From Acetispira formosa (nom. nud.) (GTDB taxonomy: Bacteria > Desulfobacterota > Desulfarculia > Adiutricales > Adiutricaceae): a stretch of DNA of 64,000 nucleotides. Below are positions 25,741-34,193 of the stretch, one piece after another; the first letter of the stretch is position 1; each line of letters begins with the position of its first letter. A program made the translations under genes and the position numbers. The notes under the pieces were generated by a model that saw nothing but the letters and a program-made list of their open reading frames with translations, did no database searches and had not been told where the DNA came from. The stretch covers positions 4,116,001 through 4,180,000 of the forward strand of contig CP026657.1 of NCBI GenBank assembly GCA_023525915.1. Direction: 5' to 3'.

Positions 25741-26730
25741 CTACGCGATGACGCGGGCTTCGGTGTTGACCAGGGAGTCGCAGCGCTTGACGGGAATCTC
25801 ATCAAAGCTGATGACGTGCTTGCCGCCGACTTCGCCCAGGGAAAGATTGACATTGGTGCCGCGCCGGAACGCATTGCGGAGTCTGGTGCGGAGCTGCCGG
25901 TTCATGTAGAAGACCGGCCGCCCCATTTTCTGGTCAGGCAGAGTCTCGACGGCGGCAACCATGTATTCGATGAGATCTTCATCAGTGACGGTCTTCAGGT
26001 CGATGTTGGCCAGCCGGACAATGTAACGCCAGTCGCGAACGGTCAGGCCGATGTCCCATTTATAATGGGTGCGGTAGCCCTCATATTTTCCGCCCTCAGC
26101 GTCTTCCAGGGTAACCTGGCCCTTGTCCGTGTGCTGGAAACCGGCCTTGGAACCCTTGGGATAAATGCCGTGCGCGGTCTGCTCACCCCAGCAAACCAGA
26201 AAAGCTGAAGTAAGGGCATTGGCCGCCGTGCCGCCCGCATCGATAATATTCTCGGCGGTCTTGGCTCTGTTCTTATTGAGGGTGGAATAGCGCGGAGACA
26301 GCCCCAGAAAGCGTTCCGGGTGTTTGGCCGTGTCGCCATAGAAGAGAGTCTCGGCCATCTGCTGGTTCATGGCTTCCAGGAAAGCCCGATCTTCAGAGAG
26401 CCGGAATGCGGCGGTGTTGCCGTTGAGGTCGGCCAGATCTTTATCAATCTCGGCATAGGCTTCCAGCATGCCGCAGGTGTCGATGACCGGCTGGGTCATG
26501 CTCTTGGATTGGGGCACACCATAGTTAAGCTTGCGCCAGGAGGCGGTCGGGAGGCCGGTACGGACGATGGTTTTATGGCCGGTAGGGAGGTTGCCCTCAA
26601 TGAAAGGCATGTCCTCCAGAATTTCGTTGGTCTGGGTGAGCATTTCGACGATGACGTCGATTTTGCCATTAGGGTCGGTGCGCTTGGCCACGTCACCGAG
26701 AGTGGGGAATTTTACGCCGACAAGAGGCAT
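25741..26730 (-). CDS. Major capsid protein
   Basis: A 329-aa protein of the HK97-fold capsid group seen in BPP-1-like podoviruses. Marks are MPLVGVKFPTLGDVAKRTDPNG at the start, FIEGNLPTGHKTIVRTGLPT, SEDRAFLEAMNQQMAETLFYGD, YKWDIGLTVRDWRYIVRLANID, and near the end MGRPVFYMNRQLRTRLRN. There is no long N-terminal delta domain, which fits the separate scaffold gene upstream. AGGA lies seven bases before ATG. It follows the scaffold by 14 bp. Confidence 0.9.
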   Translation of the reverse strand: MPLVGVKFPTLGDVAKRTDPNGKIDVIVEMLTQTNEILEDMPFIEGNLPTGHKTIVRTGLPTASWRKLNYGVPQSKSMTQPVIDTCGMLEAYAEIDKDLADLNGNTAAFRLSEDRAFLEAMNQQMAETLFYGDTAKHPERFLGLSPRYSTLNKNRAKTAENIIDAGGTAANALTSAFLVCWGEQTAHGIYPKGSKAGFQHTDKGQVTLEDAEGGKYEGYRTHYKWDIGLTVRDWRYIVRLANIDLKTVTDEDLIEYMVAAVETLPDQKMGRPVFYMNRQLRTRLRNAFRRGTNVNLSLGEVGGKHVISFDEIPVKRCDSLVNTEARVIA

Positions 26731-26744
26731 GGTGTGTTCCTTTC

Positions 26745-27371
26745 TTATTTATGGGCAGGATAAAGGATTTTGGCGGGGTCAGTCTCACTGACGGAGACGC
26801 CGCGCCCCTGAAATGCGGGTTCGGCCAGGGCCTTGCCGACTTTAGAGACGAAGCTGAACATGGCCGGGTGCCCGCCCATGAGGGTCTGATCGAGCAGAGT
26901 GAACAGTTCCGGGGAGCCATAGGCGGCCAAGGCCCGCTTGGCGTGGCCGAGATTGGCCTGAAAGTCCGGGGCCTTCTTTATTTCGGCTTCCCAACTGTCT
27001 TTGGCTTCCTGATACCGGGCCACTTGCTCGGCTTCCAACTTTTCGGTGAGAGCCTTAACGTGGCTCTCATACATCCCGGCCAGCTTCTGGGCTTGCGGCC
27101 CGGTGATACCAAGTTCATGGGCAGTGGTTTTGAAACTGGTCAAAAGCTCCTGGTCAAGTTCCAGACCATCACTGAAAGCCAGGTCATAACCGTCAGGGTT
27201 TTCCGGGATAGTGGTGGCCGGGGCTTCAGTCTCACCCTCTTTGGGTTCGGCCGGAGCCGTACTATCATCAGGCTGGGTCAGAAGCGTCTCCCCGGTCGGG
27301 GGAGCGGCCTGGGGTTGATCACTCGGCGGGGTTTCAGTCGTAGCGGCGGCACTCGCCGTTTCTTCACTCAT
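26745..27371 (-). CDS. Capsid scaffold protein
   Basis: A 208-aa protein. The first 60 residues are acidic, Pro/Thr/Ala-rich and disordered. Residues 85-140 are a long helix (ELGITGPQAQKLAGMYESHVKALTEKLEAEQ, interrupted by short turns). The end holds AKRALAAYGSPELFTLLDQTLMGGHPAMFSFVSKVGKALAE. This layout, directly before the major capsid gene, is typical of podovirus scaffolds. No protease motif is seen, so the scaffold probably leaves the shell intact. The ATG overlaps the stop of the Bbp19-like gene. Confidence 0.82.
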   Translation of the reverse strand: MSEETASAAATTETPPSDQPQAAPPTGETLLTQPDDSTAPAEPKEGETEAPATTIPENPDGYDLAFSDGLELDQELLTSFKTTAHELGITGPQAQKLAGMYESHVKALTEKLEAEQVARYQEAKDSWEAEIKKAPDFQANLGHAKRALAAYGSPELFTLLDQTLMGGHPAMFSFVSKVGKALAEPAFQGRGVSVSETDPAKILYPAHK

Positions 27372-27622
27372 TCTTTCCTCCTGGATTCTTCGGCCAGCAT
27401 CCTGGCAAAGGCGGCCGGGTCAATTTGATCAATAATGTTTTTAAGCCATATACCCATAGCCCGGAGCCCTTCGTTGTAGGCGGTCGAGTGCATATCCACA
27501 GAGAATGACGGAGCCATCAGACCGCTCTGCCTCAATATGAGCAAGAGCACCCGGCGGCCTTCCGGCCTTTTCAATAATTTACGAAAATCACTTTCTGTAT
27601 TTTCATTGAAGAGCAGCGACAC
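27368..27622 (-). CDS. Bbp19-like small phage protein
   Basis: An 84-aa protein: ESDFRKLLKRPEGRRVLLLILRQSGLMAPSFS (two helices with the F-R-x-L-x-x-x-E-G-R-R pattern), then TAYNEGLRAMGIWLKNIIDQIDP. This is the Bbp19-like family placed between portal and scaffold in BPP-1-like phages; its exact role is unknown. Start GTG 27622 lies five bases after GGGAGG and overlaps the portal end by 20 bp. The longer upstream frame is inside the portal and is not used. Confidence 0.75.
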   Translation of the reverse strand: MSLLFNENTESDFRKLLKRPEGRRVLLLILRQSGLMAPSFSVDMHSTAYNEGLRAMGIWLKNIIDQIDPAAFARMLAEESRRKE

Positions 27623-28982
27623 TCTCACCTCCCATACCTGCCATAGCTTCTGACAGGCCAAGATCTTTGGCGGCCCTGGCTCCAGTGGCGGCCACATCAG
27701 CTCCGCTCTGCATAGCGGCCATCATCTGCTGCTGTTGCATCTGCTCTTCTCTCTGGGCTCGCAGTTCGGCTACTTCCTCATTGGAACGAATCAGGCTGGG
27801 CGGCACACCGTTCATTTCGGCCACTTCGTCAATGGCTTCATCGATGTTGAGCTTGTCCAAGGCCGTCGGGCTGAACTGGGCCACGTTCCCGACAAAGGCC
27901 ACGGTGTTGTTAATAGCGGCAATGCCGGCCTGTTTTTGGGCCTGGGCGAGAATGCTGATGAATTCAATTTTGATTTCACGGCCCTGGAGGGCATCTGGCG
28001 GGGGTGGAACCATGCCTTGGCGGGTCATAATCCCAAAGACACGTACGATGAGAGGCTGAAACAGCTCAGAGCGTAGCCGGTCAAGCACCGGGCCAAGCAG
28101 TAGCATCTTTTCAGAATTGCGTTCGGCCACTTCGGTGGCGGTCATCTGGCGGTTGACCTGCGAGACCATCAGGAACAGATCATTATAAAAACTTTCACGA
28201 ATGTTCTGCCGCTTCTGCTCTTTAACCTGCTCCAGTAATCCGAGATTAGCCCGCACCTGATAAAGCGGCTGAATAGCGTTCTGTCCCTGGGCCAGGGGTG
28301 AGACGTAATTAATAGCGCCGGGGGAAGCATTGATCACCCGGCCGAGTCCATCACTCTTGGCTACTGACAGCGGCGGGTTGACTTCCTTCTCCAGGGCGAT
28401 CAGCCCGTCCTCCTCCAACTTCTGGAGAAGACGGCAATCCCCAAGCGCATCCATGGCCGGGGATTCACCATAGATGTCGCTGCCGGTGGTGTTCCAGCGC
28501 GGGCAGAGGGCCGGAAACTCGTAATAGCCGGATTCCTCCAGCACATCGTCAGAGTCCGTCATTAAATAGACGCTCCGCCACGGCCGAACGGCGGCCTCAT
28601 CACCCTCACGATAATCCGGGTTAGGCTCCACCACATGAAGAACCTCCAGCCACTGGCCGTTGCCGCGCCGATCAAGGTCCTTGACACGGTCCGGCGATGT
28701 ATCGGGCCAAGCCTCAACTATCTGGCGCGGAGTCATCCGCAGACGGCGATAGAGAGTATCCACCCGGCCAGAGGCGTTCACGTCCAGGCAATACTCACCG
28801 GCGGTCAGGGTGCGGCAGCGGAGAGTGGCCTCATCATCTTCTTCCACCAGCATGGCTCCGGTCCCAAAGGTGCCCAGTTCGTCATAGAGCAGATGAACCT
28901 GATCATAAAAATTTGATCGGGCGAACACGGCCACCATCCGCTCATAAACCATATGTAGCCAGGCTTTGACTTCAGGCTGCAT
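27603..28982 (-). CDS. Portal (head-tail connector) protein, main C-terminal part in a shifted frame
   Basis: About 459 aa of the podovirus head-to-tail connector family. It includes FARSNFYDQVHLLYDELGTFGTGAMLVEED, RLRMTPRQIVEAW, YGESPAMDALGDCRLLQKLEEDGL and ATEVAERNSEKMLLLGPVLDRLRSE. The usual protein is 530-560 aa, and the missing N-terminal 90-100 residues are in the preceding ORF, +1 frame relative to this one. The second ORF could start at ATG 28982, six bases after GGAG, or at 28997. Either the portal is made as two overlapping chains, or a frameshift (mutation, sequencing error or recoding) joins them. Confidence 0.85.
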   Translation of the reverse strand: MQPEVKAWLHMVYERMVAVFARSNFYDQVHLLYDELGTFGTGAMLVEEDDEATLRCRTLTAGEYCLDVNASGRVDTLYRRLRMTPRQIVEAWPDTSPDRVKDLDRRGNGQWLEVLHVVEPNPDYREGDEAAVRPWRSVYLMTDSDDVLEESGYYEFPALCPRWNTTGSDIYGESPAMDALGDCRLLQKLEEDGLIALEKEVNPPLSVAKSDGLGRVINASPGAINYVSPLAQGQNAIQPLYQVRANLGLLEQVKEQKRQNIRESFYNDLFLMVSQVNRQMTATEVAERNSEKMLLLGPVLDRLRSELFQPLIVRVFGIMTRQGMVPPPPDALQGREIKIEFISILAQAQKQAGIAAINNTVAFVGNVAQFSPTALDKLNIDEAIDEVAEMNGVPPSLIRSNEEVAELRAQREEQMQQQQMMAAMQSGADVAATGARAAKDLGLSEAMAGMGGESVAALQ

Positions 28983-29274
28983 TATTTTCTCCATCATCTT
29001 GGATGGTGAGCATGAACCAGGGCCGGGCCGGGCTGGTCAGGCCCGACTGCATGCCGGCCGAGAGCGTCCGCCGGGCGATGATACCGACATTGTCAAACAG
29101 CCGGTTGCGCTCATCGCCCTCATTAGTCCGCTCACCGGCATCCAGAAAACGGGAGCGCCGGGGCATGAAGTGACGCGCCAAATCACGCCAGTGGCCCTCC
29201 CAGCCGCGCTTGCGTTCACTTTCCAGAGTTTTCAGCTTCTTGCGCCAAAATCCAATCTGCTCTTTGCTGGCCAT
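28972..29274 (-). CDS. Portal protein, N-terminal part (frame-shifted from the rest)
   Basis: A 100-aa ORF with the family's N-terminus: KKLKTLESERKRGWEGHWRDLARHFMPRRSRFL, then RNRLFDNVGIIARRTLSAGMQSGLTSPARPWFML. The homologous part then continues in the next frame. The in-frame tail DDGENNAA and TGA after PWFMLTIQ are not family-like, which places the shift near 28982-28997. Its start overlaps the preceding stop (TAATG). Judged alone it would be a non-functional fragment. Confidence 0.8.
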   Translation of the reverse strand: MASKEQIGFWRKKLKTLESERKRGWEGHWRDLARHFMPRRSRFLDAGERTNEGDERNRLFDNVGIIARRTLSAGMQSGLTSPARPWFMLTIQDDGENNAA

Positions 29275-29501
29275 TATTCACCCAACAGTTTCTTGCCGCC
29301 GGTGGAGGCCTGGCCTGACACACCCGCGCCACTGGTCAATATCGTGTCGCTGCGGCCGGATGCGGCCTTTCGGCGACGACGTTCTTCATCCCCGGCCGAT
29401 TGCGACGAGGTGTCGGCTTCAATAGGCGCGACCACCGTCGGAGCCACAGGGGCGGGGTTATAAACTGGTGCCTTGGGAGCTTTCGGTTTACTGCTGCACA
29501 T
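29274..29501 (-). CDS. Small phage protein between terminase and portal
   Basis: A 75-aa protein: a Cys near the start (MCSSKPKAPKAP), Pro/Val-rich stretch, then charged DEERRRRKAASGRSDTILTSG and a Gly-rich end. Similar short basic proteins sit at this site in BPP-1-like and other podoviruses, but I know of no assigned function. It is tightly packed, 10 bp after terminase and overlapping the portal start. Confidence 0.7.
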   Translation of the reverse strand: MCSSKPKAPKAPVYNPAPVAPTVVAPIEADTSSQSAGDEERRRRKAASGRSDTILTSGAGVSGQASTGGKKLLGE

Positions 29502-29510
29502 ATTTTTCTC

Positions 29511-30824
29511 CTACCAAAAGTTGATTTCCTGAATGGCTTTGACCGGGGCCTTGATTTCTATAAACCCGACCGGCTGGGCAAAGGTCAGGGCCAGCGCATC
29601 GGCCAGGTCAGGCGACGGCAAACCGCGCTTTTTGAGGTCGTCCTTGCTCTCGATCTTCAACCGGCCGCTGGAGTCAAAGTCATACATCGGGGCCAGAAGG
29701 TCAGTCCGTAGGCTCTGATCATCTGGGATGGATGCGATGTCCTGAAGCCATTCCCGCATGTTCGACCACATCTCGGCCTTGAGGTTGACAAATTTGTCCG
29801 GCCGCCGGGGCCTGGAACCGGAGTTGACCCCGATCACGGAATGCCCTAACTGAATTAAGCGGTCCACAACTCCGGAGCCCAATCCAACTACGTCAACGAA
29901 TACTGCTTGCGGTTTGAGTCTGTTGATGAGCTCCGAAGTTCTGGACGCTGTGTACATCAAATCCTGATTGCGCCACGTCTCCAGCAGGGTGACGCAACGG
30001 CCCCGCCGGGCGAGAAGCGCGGTGCGGTCGTCGCCAAAGCGGGCCGGGTCCAGGCCAAAGACCAGCGGGGCCGCCGTATCAAGGCAGGTCTCGGCCTGGC
30101 GGTCAGAGGCATTCTGAACGCTGATAAAATCAATGAATGTGTTGGTATTGCTGGCCGTAAAATCGCAGAGATATTCTTGCCGATAAAGATCTTCGCCCAT
30201 CTCGGTGCGCGTTTTCACCAGCTCATCTTCCGGTAGAACACCGGTCTGGTCAGCGCGGAAACTGGCGGCACACCAGTCATCGCCCAGGGAGCCACGCCTC
30301 GCGCCATGATAGAGATCATAAAAAAGGTTCTGCCCCTTGGGAGTGCCAATAAAAACGGCCCAGCCAAGCCGGTCAGACAGGGCGGGCCGCACCACGGCGC
30401 TCCAGGTGTCGGGCCGCATCTGGGCCACCTCATCCATCACCACGCCGTCAAAGCCAAGCCCACGCAGACGGTCAGGATAATCAGCCCCGAAAATGCGGAT
30501 AGTGGCCCCATTCCACATGGTGATGGAAAGCTCACTCTCATTGATTTTAAAACCCGGCAGCGCCGTCAGAGGACGGGAATAAAACTTCAGACGGTCCCAG
30601 GCCACGGCTTTGGCCTGGTTCAAAAAAGGGGCGACATAGGCGAACAGGGGCGAAGGATGAACCCGGTCCTTCTCCATTGCCGCCATCAGCAGACGCAGGC
30701 AAACGGCTTCAGTCTTACCGGCCCGACGGTGAGCCACGATCACCCCGAAGCGATTCTTCTCCAGGGCTGCCAGAGCATCTGCCTGCCATGAGCGAAGCGT
30801 ATAATCAAAATACACCTCACTCAT
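29511..30824 (-). CDS. Terminase large subunit
   Basis: A 437-aa packaging motor. The ATPase has Walker A AHRRAGKTEAV (about residue 27-37) and Walker B DGVVMDEVAQMRPDTW. The nuclease domain opens at VFGLDPARFGDDRTALLARRG, with later VFVDVVGLGSGVVDRL and the acidic LIAP/ADALALTF region near the end. It cuts concatemeric DNA and pumps it into the prohead. The start at 30824 is used because it overlaps the small subunit's stop by 8 bp; the longer frame adds an unlikely 16 residues. Confidence 0.92.
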   Translation of the reverse strand: MSEVYFDYTLRSWQADALAALEKNRFGVIVAHRRAGKTEAVCLRLLMAAMEKDRVHPSPLFAYVAPFLNQAKAVAWDRLKFYSRPLTALPGFKINESELSITMWNGATIRIFGADYPDRLRGLGFDGVVMDEVAQMRPDTWSAVVRPALSDRLGWAVFIGTPKGQNLFYDLYHGARRGSLGDDWCAASFRADQTGVLPEDELVKTRTEMGEDLYRQEYLCDFTASNTNTFIDFISVQNASDRQAETCLDTAAPLVFGLDPARFGDDRTALLARRGRCVTLLETWRNQDLMYTASRTSELINRLKPQAVFVDVVGLGSGVVDRLIQLGHSVIGVNSGSRPRRPDKFVNLKAEMWSNMREWLQDIASIPDDQSLRTDLLAPMYDFDSSGRLKIESKDDLKKRGLPSPDLADALALTFAQPVGFIEIKAPVKAIQEINFW

Positions 30825-31146
30825 TTTCAAGCTTTCCTCTGACCACCACAATAGTCGGCGTTGTGTCGCCACTTTCCAACTTATGGCTCTGGTCCGGTTT
30901 ACCTAAAGCGCGATCAAGCACAGCCACACAAGCCCGCATAGCAATGCTTGGGTCGTTATCATTGATAAGCTCAACCAGCTTCTCAGCGGCTTTCATCGTA
31001 TTCTCAGCAAAGAATGCTTTCACAGCATCAGGAATAGCCGGGCGTCCGCCAGGGTTGCCACTGCGCCCTTTGACAAAACGACCCTTGCCGTCTCTCTCGG
31101 CGGCAGTCCTGTTATCATCGTGTTTTGAGGTAGGGCTTTTAGCCAT
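30817..31146 (-). CDS. Terminase small subunit-like protein
   Basis: A 109-aa protein opening with the basic motif GKGRFVKGRSGNPGGRPAIP (DUF5681-type, common in phage small terminases), then a helical part VKAFFAENTMKAAEKLVELINDNDPSIAMRACVAVLDRALGKP. It is placed immediately before the large subunit and should recognise the packaging site. ATG 31146 fits the family start; the in-frame ATG at 31188 adds 14 residues. Neither start has a strong ribosome site. Confidence 0.75.
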   Translation of the reverse strand: MAKSPTSKHDDNRTAAERDGKGRFVKGRSGNPGGRPAIPDAVKAFFAENTMKAAEKLVELINDNDPSIAMRACVAVLDRALGKPDQSHKLESGDTTPTIVVVRGKLENE

Positions 31147-31269
31147 ATGAGAAACCTGTAAGGAAGGAGGCCGGATTGAACCGGCCATAGGCGGGGAGAG
31201 GAAAGCAGAAAGAAAATGTGAGCGGAGTTTTTAAGCTACAAGGAAATAAGTGGCTTGGGAGTGATTTAT

Positions 31270-31503
31270 TTATTCAGCAGGGGAAGTATGCCGACCGGCT
31301 TCAATGACAACGTCACGAAAAAAAAGAAAGGCATTCCAAATGCAATCATCTTTAATTTCACTGGCTTCCATGCCTTTTGCCAAAGCAGTCAGACCTTCGG
31401 TTATATTTTCATGATCTGATTGAGAAAGTTTAAGGTGAACCGAAGGAGCTGGAGGCAGAACAAGGGGGATAGGACGGCGGAATAAATCATTGTTCGGTAA
31501 CAC
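31270..31503 (-). CDS. Small phage protein, first gene of the late operon
   Basis: A 77-aa protein: a Pro-rich start (FRRPIPLVLPPAPSVHLKL), then helical HENITEGLTALAKGMEASEIKDDCIWNAFLFFRDVVIEAGR. I do not recognise the family. Start GTG 31503 follows GAAAGG by nine bases; the frame is open further to TTG 31584, without a ribosome site. It lies between the consensus promoter and the terminase genes, so it is the first late-operon product. Confidence 0.5.
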   Translation of the reverse strand: MLPNNDLFRRPIPLVLPPAPSVHLKLSQSDHENITEGLTALAKGMEASEIKDDCIWNAFLFFRDVVIEAGRHTSPAE

Positions 31504-31640
31504 GTTGATCTGCCTTTCTGGAAAGTTCTCAAGGGGGCCGGGGGCGGCGTAGGACGATTTAAGCTTTACAACCCAAAGGAGCAATTATGAAGCCCGGCCC
31601 CCCTCGAAGGAGAAATAGGCTAACGAACCTATCAAAATGC

Positions 31641-31669
31641 ATTATATATAATTTAGATTTATTTGTCAA
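31641..31669 (-). promoter_or_regulatory. Perfect-consensus sigma70 promoter for the leftward structural operon
   Basis: On the minus strand TTGACA (31669-31664), exactly 17 bp, TATAAT (31646-31641), with an A/T-rich upstream stretch of about 60 bp like an UP element. An imperfect palindrome, ATAGGCT/AACCTAT (31615-31632), covers the expected start site and could be a repressor operator. Confidence 0.8.
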
Positions 31670-32256
31670 TCTTTAATATGTAAAAGATATTAATTTATAT
31701 ATATTTATATTTGTAATTTACTAAAACGAAGCGGCCCGATAGAAATAAAAAAACCGGCACGAAGCCGGGGAAGAACAATTGGCTATTTCAAAATAAAAAT
31801 TAATCTCCGATAACTCCCTAACCGCCAGAAATAAGGATATTTCAATATTTTTATATAGTTATCGCATTGCCATGCTTATCTCTGGAGACAAGTCAAAAAC
31901 AGTAAAAATCAGCCTTCGTAAACTATTAATTTTATTCTAATCTCCAATCTCCAAAATCTCCCTCTCTAAAGAGAGGAAAACTCTTAGAGAGTTTCCCTCG
32001 AAGAGATTTAGAGATGCGCCAAGAGAAGAGACAAAAAAAAGAAAATAAGAACCCAGCACGAAATAGGGAAGAAAAAATAAGATCAGCGTCTCAGATTTCA
32101 ACAGAGACGCACCTAATCACCGTCACACGCAACGATCTCATCGTTTCAAATCCCCCTTTAGATGCAAAGGGGCTGTAAATGCAAAAGTACGTTGTTTTTT
32201 AAACTTCCCAAAAAAAAGAACCCGGCTGAAACCGGGCTACGATAGTTGACGAAATA
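31670..32256 (-). other. AT-rich gap with three leftward hairpins and tandem palindromes
   Basis: No gene is supported. On the minus strand hairpins followed by T runs lie at 32214-32240 (just after the stop of the next gene), 32110-32086 (7-bp perfect stem) and 31768-31747 (CCGGC/GCCGG). Two adjacent near-perfect palindromes, CCTCTCT-aa-AGAGAGG (31961-31976) and AAACTCT-tag-AGAGTTT (31978-31994), follow several direct AATCTCC repeats. Small RNAs could be made between the hairpins. Confidence 0.55.
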
Positions 32257-33033
32257 TTAAATAGCAGGTGATGGAGGCGGAGCCGAACCTGTATTTTTCT
32301 TTTTTACTTTCACTTTCTCATCCGCCAGGGGGGTGTCCTGAGATGAATCAGCTGGTCGCATTTTTGTTAACCTTGCTTCAAATCTCGCAGCCTCTTTGTG
32401 TCGCTCAAAATCCAATTGAAGCATAGTGGATAAAGAGTGCCGGCTGATTAAGCGATATCGAAGAGTGGAAATAAGATCAGCAAACGTTGATGATTTGCAG
32501 TCTACATAAGCATTTTTCCAACGATGCGTAAAAATCTGACATAATTTTTGATCATTTTGAAGATCTACATCAGGCCATGAGGTTTCGCCTTTTTTGGGTT
32601 TTGTGTAATATGCATAAATCAGGGTACCAGCCATAAACACGGCAAACACTTCGTTGATGTTATAGTCCATCCACCCGTATTCTTCAGCTGCCTTACCCTT
32701 ATTTCTTATTGGCGCCAACGGTCTCAACCTGGTAATCCATATAGCAAGAGCAGCAGCTTGACGGAAGATATTCGGCACTACATGGTCTAGAAAAACCATT
32801 TTGTCTATATCTCTGGAATAGGTTCGAATTGTATCAGAAGCGATAAGCCTATCAAACCCAACCCCATGGCTCGGGCAAATATCAAGTTTGGTAAAGAATT
32901 TAACTACTTCTCTGATTTCTAATAGTTTTTTTTGCACCTCATCCCATCTTGCCTTCTCTTCCAATTCATGATCCAGATAATAAGCCGCCTCGCAAGCGGC
33001 TTTTTTGTATTCATCATATTTACTGCTAGTCAT
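32257..33033 (-). CDS. Phage protein of unknown function
   Basis: A 258-aa protein, helical throughout, with no membrane signal. Visible parts are YDEYKKAACEAAYYLDHELEEKARWDEVQKKLLEIREVV, ICPSHGVGFDRLI and FAVFMAGTLIYAYYTKPKKGETSWPD, and a basic, Pro-rich tail (KVKVKKKNTGSAPPPSPAI). The start at 33033 overlaps the stop of the 63-aa gene (ATGACTAG), so the two are translationally coupled. Its place next to the repressor region and its own leftward unit suggest expression in the lysogen, perhaps as an exclusion or regulatory factor. I do not recognise it. Confidence 0.65.
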   Translation of the reverse strand: MTSSKYDEYKKAACEAAYYLDHELEEKARWDEVQKKLLEIREVVKFFTKLDICPSHGVGFDRLIASDTIRTYSRDIDKMVFLDHVVPNIFRQAAALAIWITRLRPLAPIRNKGKAAEEYGWMDYNINEVFAVFMAGTLIYAYYTKPKKGETSWPDVDLQNDQKLCQIFTHRWKNAYVDCKSSTFADLISTLRYRLISRHSLSTMLQLDFERHKEAARFEARLTKMRPADSSQDTPLADEKVKVKKKNTGSAPPPSPAI

Positions 33034-33217
33034 CCTGGCTCTCCTTTTCGGAGTCAGCCAAGAGTCGATTGATGCCATCCATATGCTCCTGATGAGTAAG
33101 CGTAGCCGGTGAATTGTCAGTGGTTAACTTACTGAATTCGTAGAGCATATTAAATGACTTAAATGTAAGATTATCAGTCTCGTTTACAATGCTCTCAGTC
33201 GCTTTTTTATCGTTCAT
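33026..33217 (-). CDS. Small phage protein coupled to the gene at 32257
   Basis: A 63-aa acidic protein (ESIVNETDNLTFKSFNMLYEFSKL, then THQEHMDGINRLLADSEKE). GGAGG lies nine bases before ATG 33217. It overlaps its downstream partner, so the two gene products probably act together. No family recognised. Confidence 0.6.
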   Translation of the reverse strand: MNDKKATESIVNETDNLTFKSFNMLYEFSKLTTDNSPATLTHQEHMDGINRLLADSEKESQDD

Positions 33218-33875
33218 CGCGTATGTTCCTCCTACATCGCTTAAATCTTAAAAAATCATTTTAGTTATATGCAAAAACTAAAAGGCATTTTGATCCATTA
33301 TTAGAATCAAAATGCCTGTTGAAAAACATAAATTTCAAATATTTTTAACACAAATTATATACAAATATATAATTTGTGTTAATTTTACAATTCGCTTATG
33401 TTCTGATAATACAGGTTTTGGACGTTAACGTCAAGGGGACACCTGTCAGGGCTTCAGGTTTTAAGTTAATTAAAAATCAATACTTTTCGTATTAACGTTA
33501 AATCGTCGAAATAGCGTATTTTTTGCTTGACAAGGTTTACCGTATAAACCATATTCCAGCGCCCAGACCGAGCTTTTTTTCAATAGATAGGTGATTTTTT
33601 TCTTCCCCTAACTCCACCCCTCTCACTCACAAACCTATCGCCACATCGTGAATGTCTATCGCATCGAGTCAATATATGTGGCGAATTTGGGCATGTATCG
33701 TAAGTCATGTGGCAGTTTGTATAAATACAATTAACAAGCTTTAAATGTTAATAATAACTTTTATTATTTTATTATGTTATATCAATGTGTTATTTGACTC
33801 AATGCCGCCTAAGCGTTATACTGCAATTATATTAAAAAATGCATATCTCATAATTATGACTTGGGAGGCCCACCT
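33218..33875. promoter_or_regulatory. AT-rich control region with many palindromes and one strong promoter
   Basis: No gene is supported in these 658 bp. Hairpin 33283-33294/33306-33317 is followed on the minus strand by T runs (possible attenuator of the 33217 gene). A perfect 16-bp inverted repeat, 33345-33360/33367-33382, has a 6-nt loop. Palindromes GACGTTAACGTC (33421) and TTAACGTTAA (33492) are present. A rightward promoter TTGACA-17-CATATT (33537-33565) encloses GGTTTA-n5-TAAACC (33544-33560). ATGTGGC-type motifs recur at 33638-33713. Confidence 0.6.
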
Positions 33876-34193
33876 ATGTCTAGATGGAAAAACTATCTTA
33901 AAAATGTACTGTTTCAAGCGGCCCCTAAAGATGTTCAGCATGCCGAAGACGACGCAATAGACGAGATACTTCGCATCTGCCGGATCAGCTGCCGTGATGA
34001 TGCGCCGTCCAATCCTGAGAACATTTACCGAATTTGCCATGCCGTGGCCAAGCAATATAAACTCTACCCGGCCATGCGGTCCCTTATGAAACGCAAGTGG
34101 GGCGCGGAATCCATGAGAGATCTGGATTCGCACGCCTTAAAGGATTTATTTTATTATATGAGGGCTATGGAGAGCCTGAAGAAGCGACTTTAA
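33876..34193 (+). CDS. Phage control-region protein of unknown function
   Basis: A 105-aa helical, basic protein: SRWKNYLKNVLFQAAPKDVQ, then IDEILRICRISCRDD and a C-terminal SHALKDLFYYMRAMESLKKRL. The start at 33876 is set by GGGAGG before it. It would be read from the operator-bearing promoter at 33537 and meets the repressor gene tail to tail (4-bp overlap of stops). A regulatory or DNA-binding role fits its place, but no domain is recognised. Confidence 0.65.
   Translation: MSRWKNYLKNVLFQAAPKDVQHAEDDAIDEILRICRISCRDDAPSNPENIYRICHAVAKQYKLYPAMRSLMKRKWGAESMRDLDSHALKDLFYYMRAMESLKKRL

Noticed and set aside
31587..31676. Plus-strand 29-codon ORF with good ribosome site (KPGPPRRRNRL...)
   Set aside because: It lies over the start region of the late promoter, is very short and has no recognisable content; the GGAG is likely chance.
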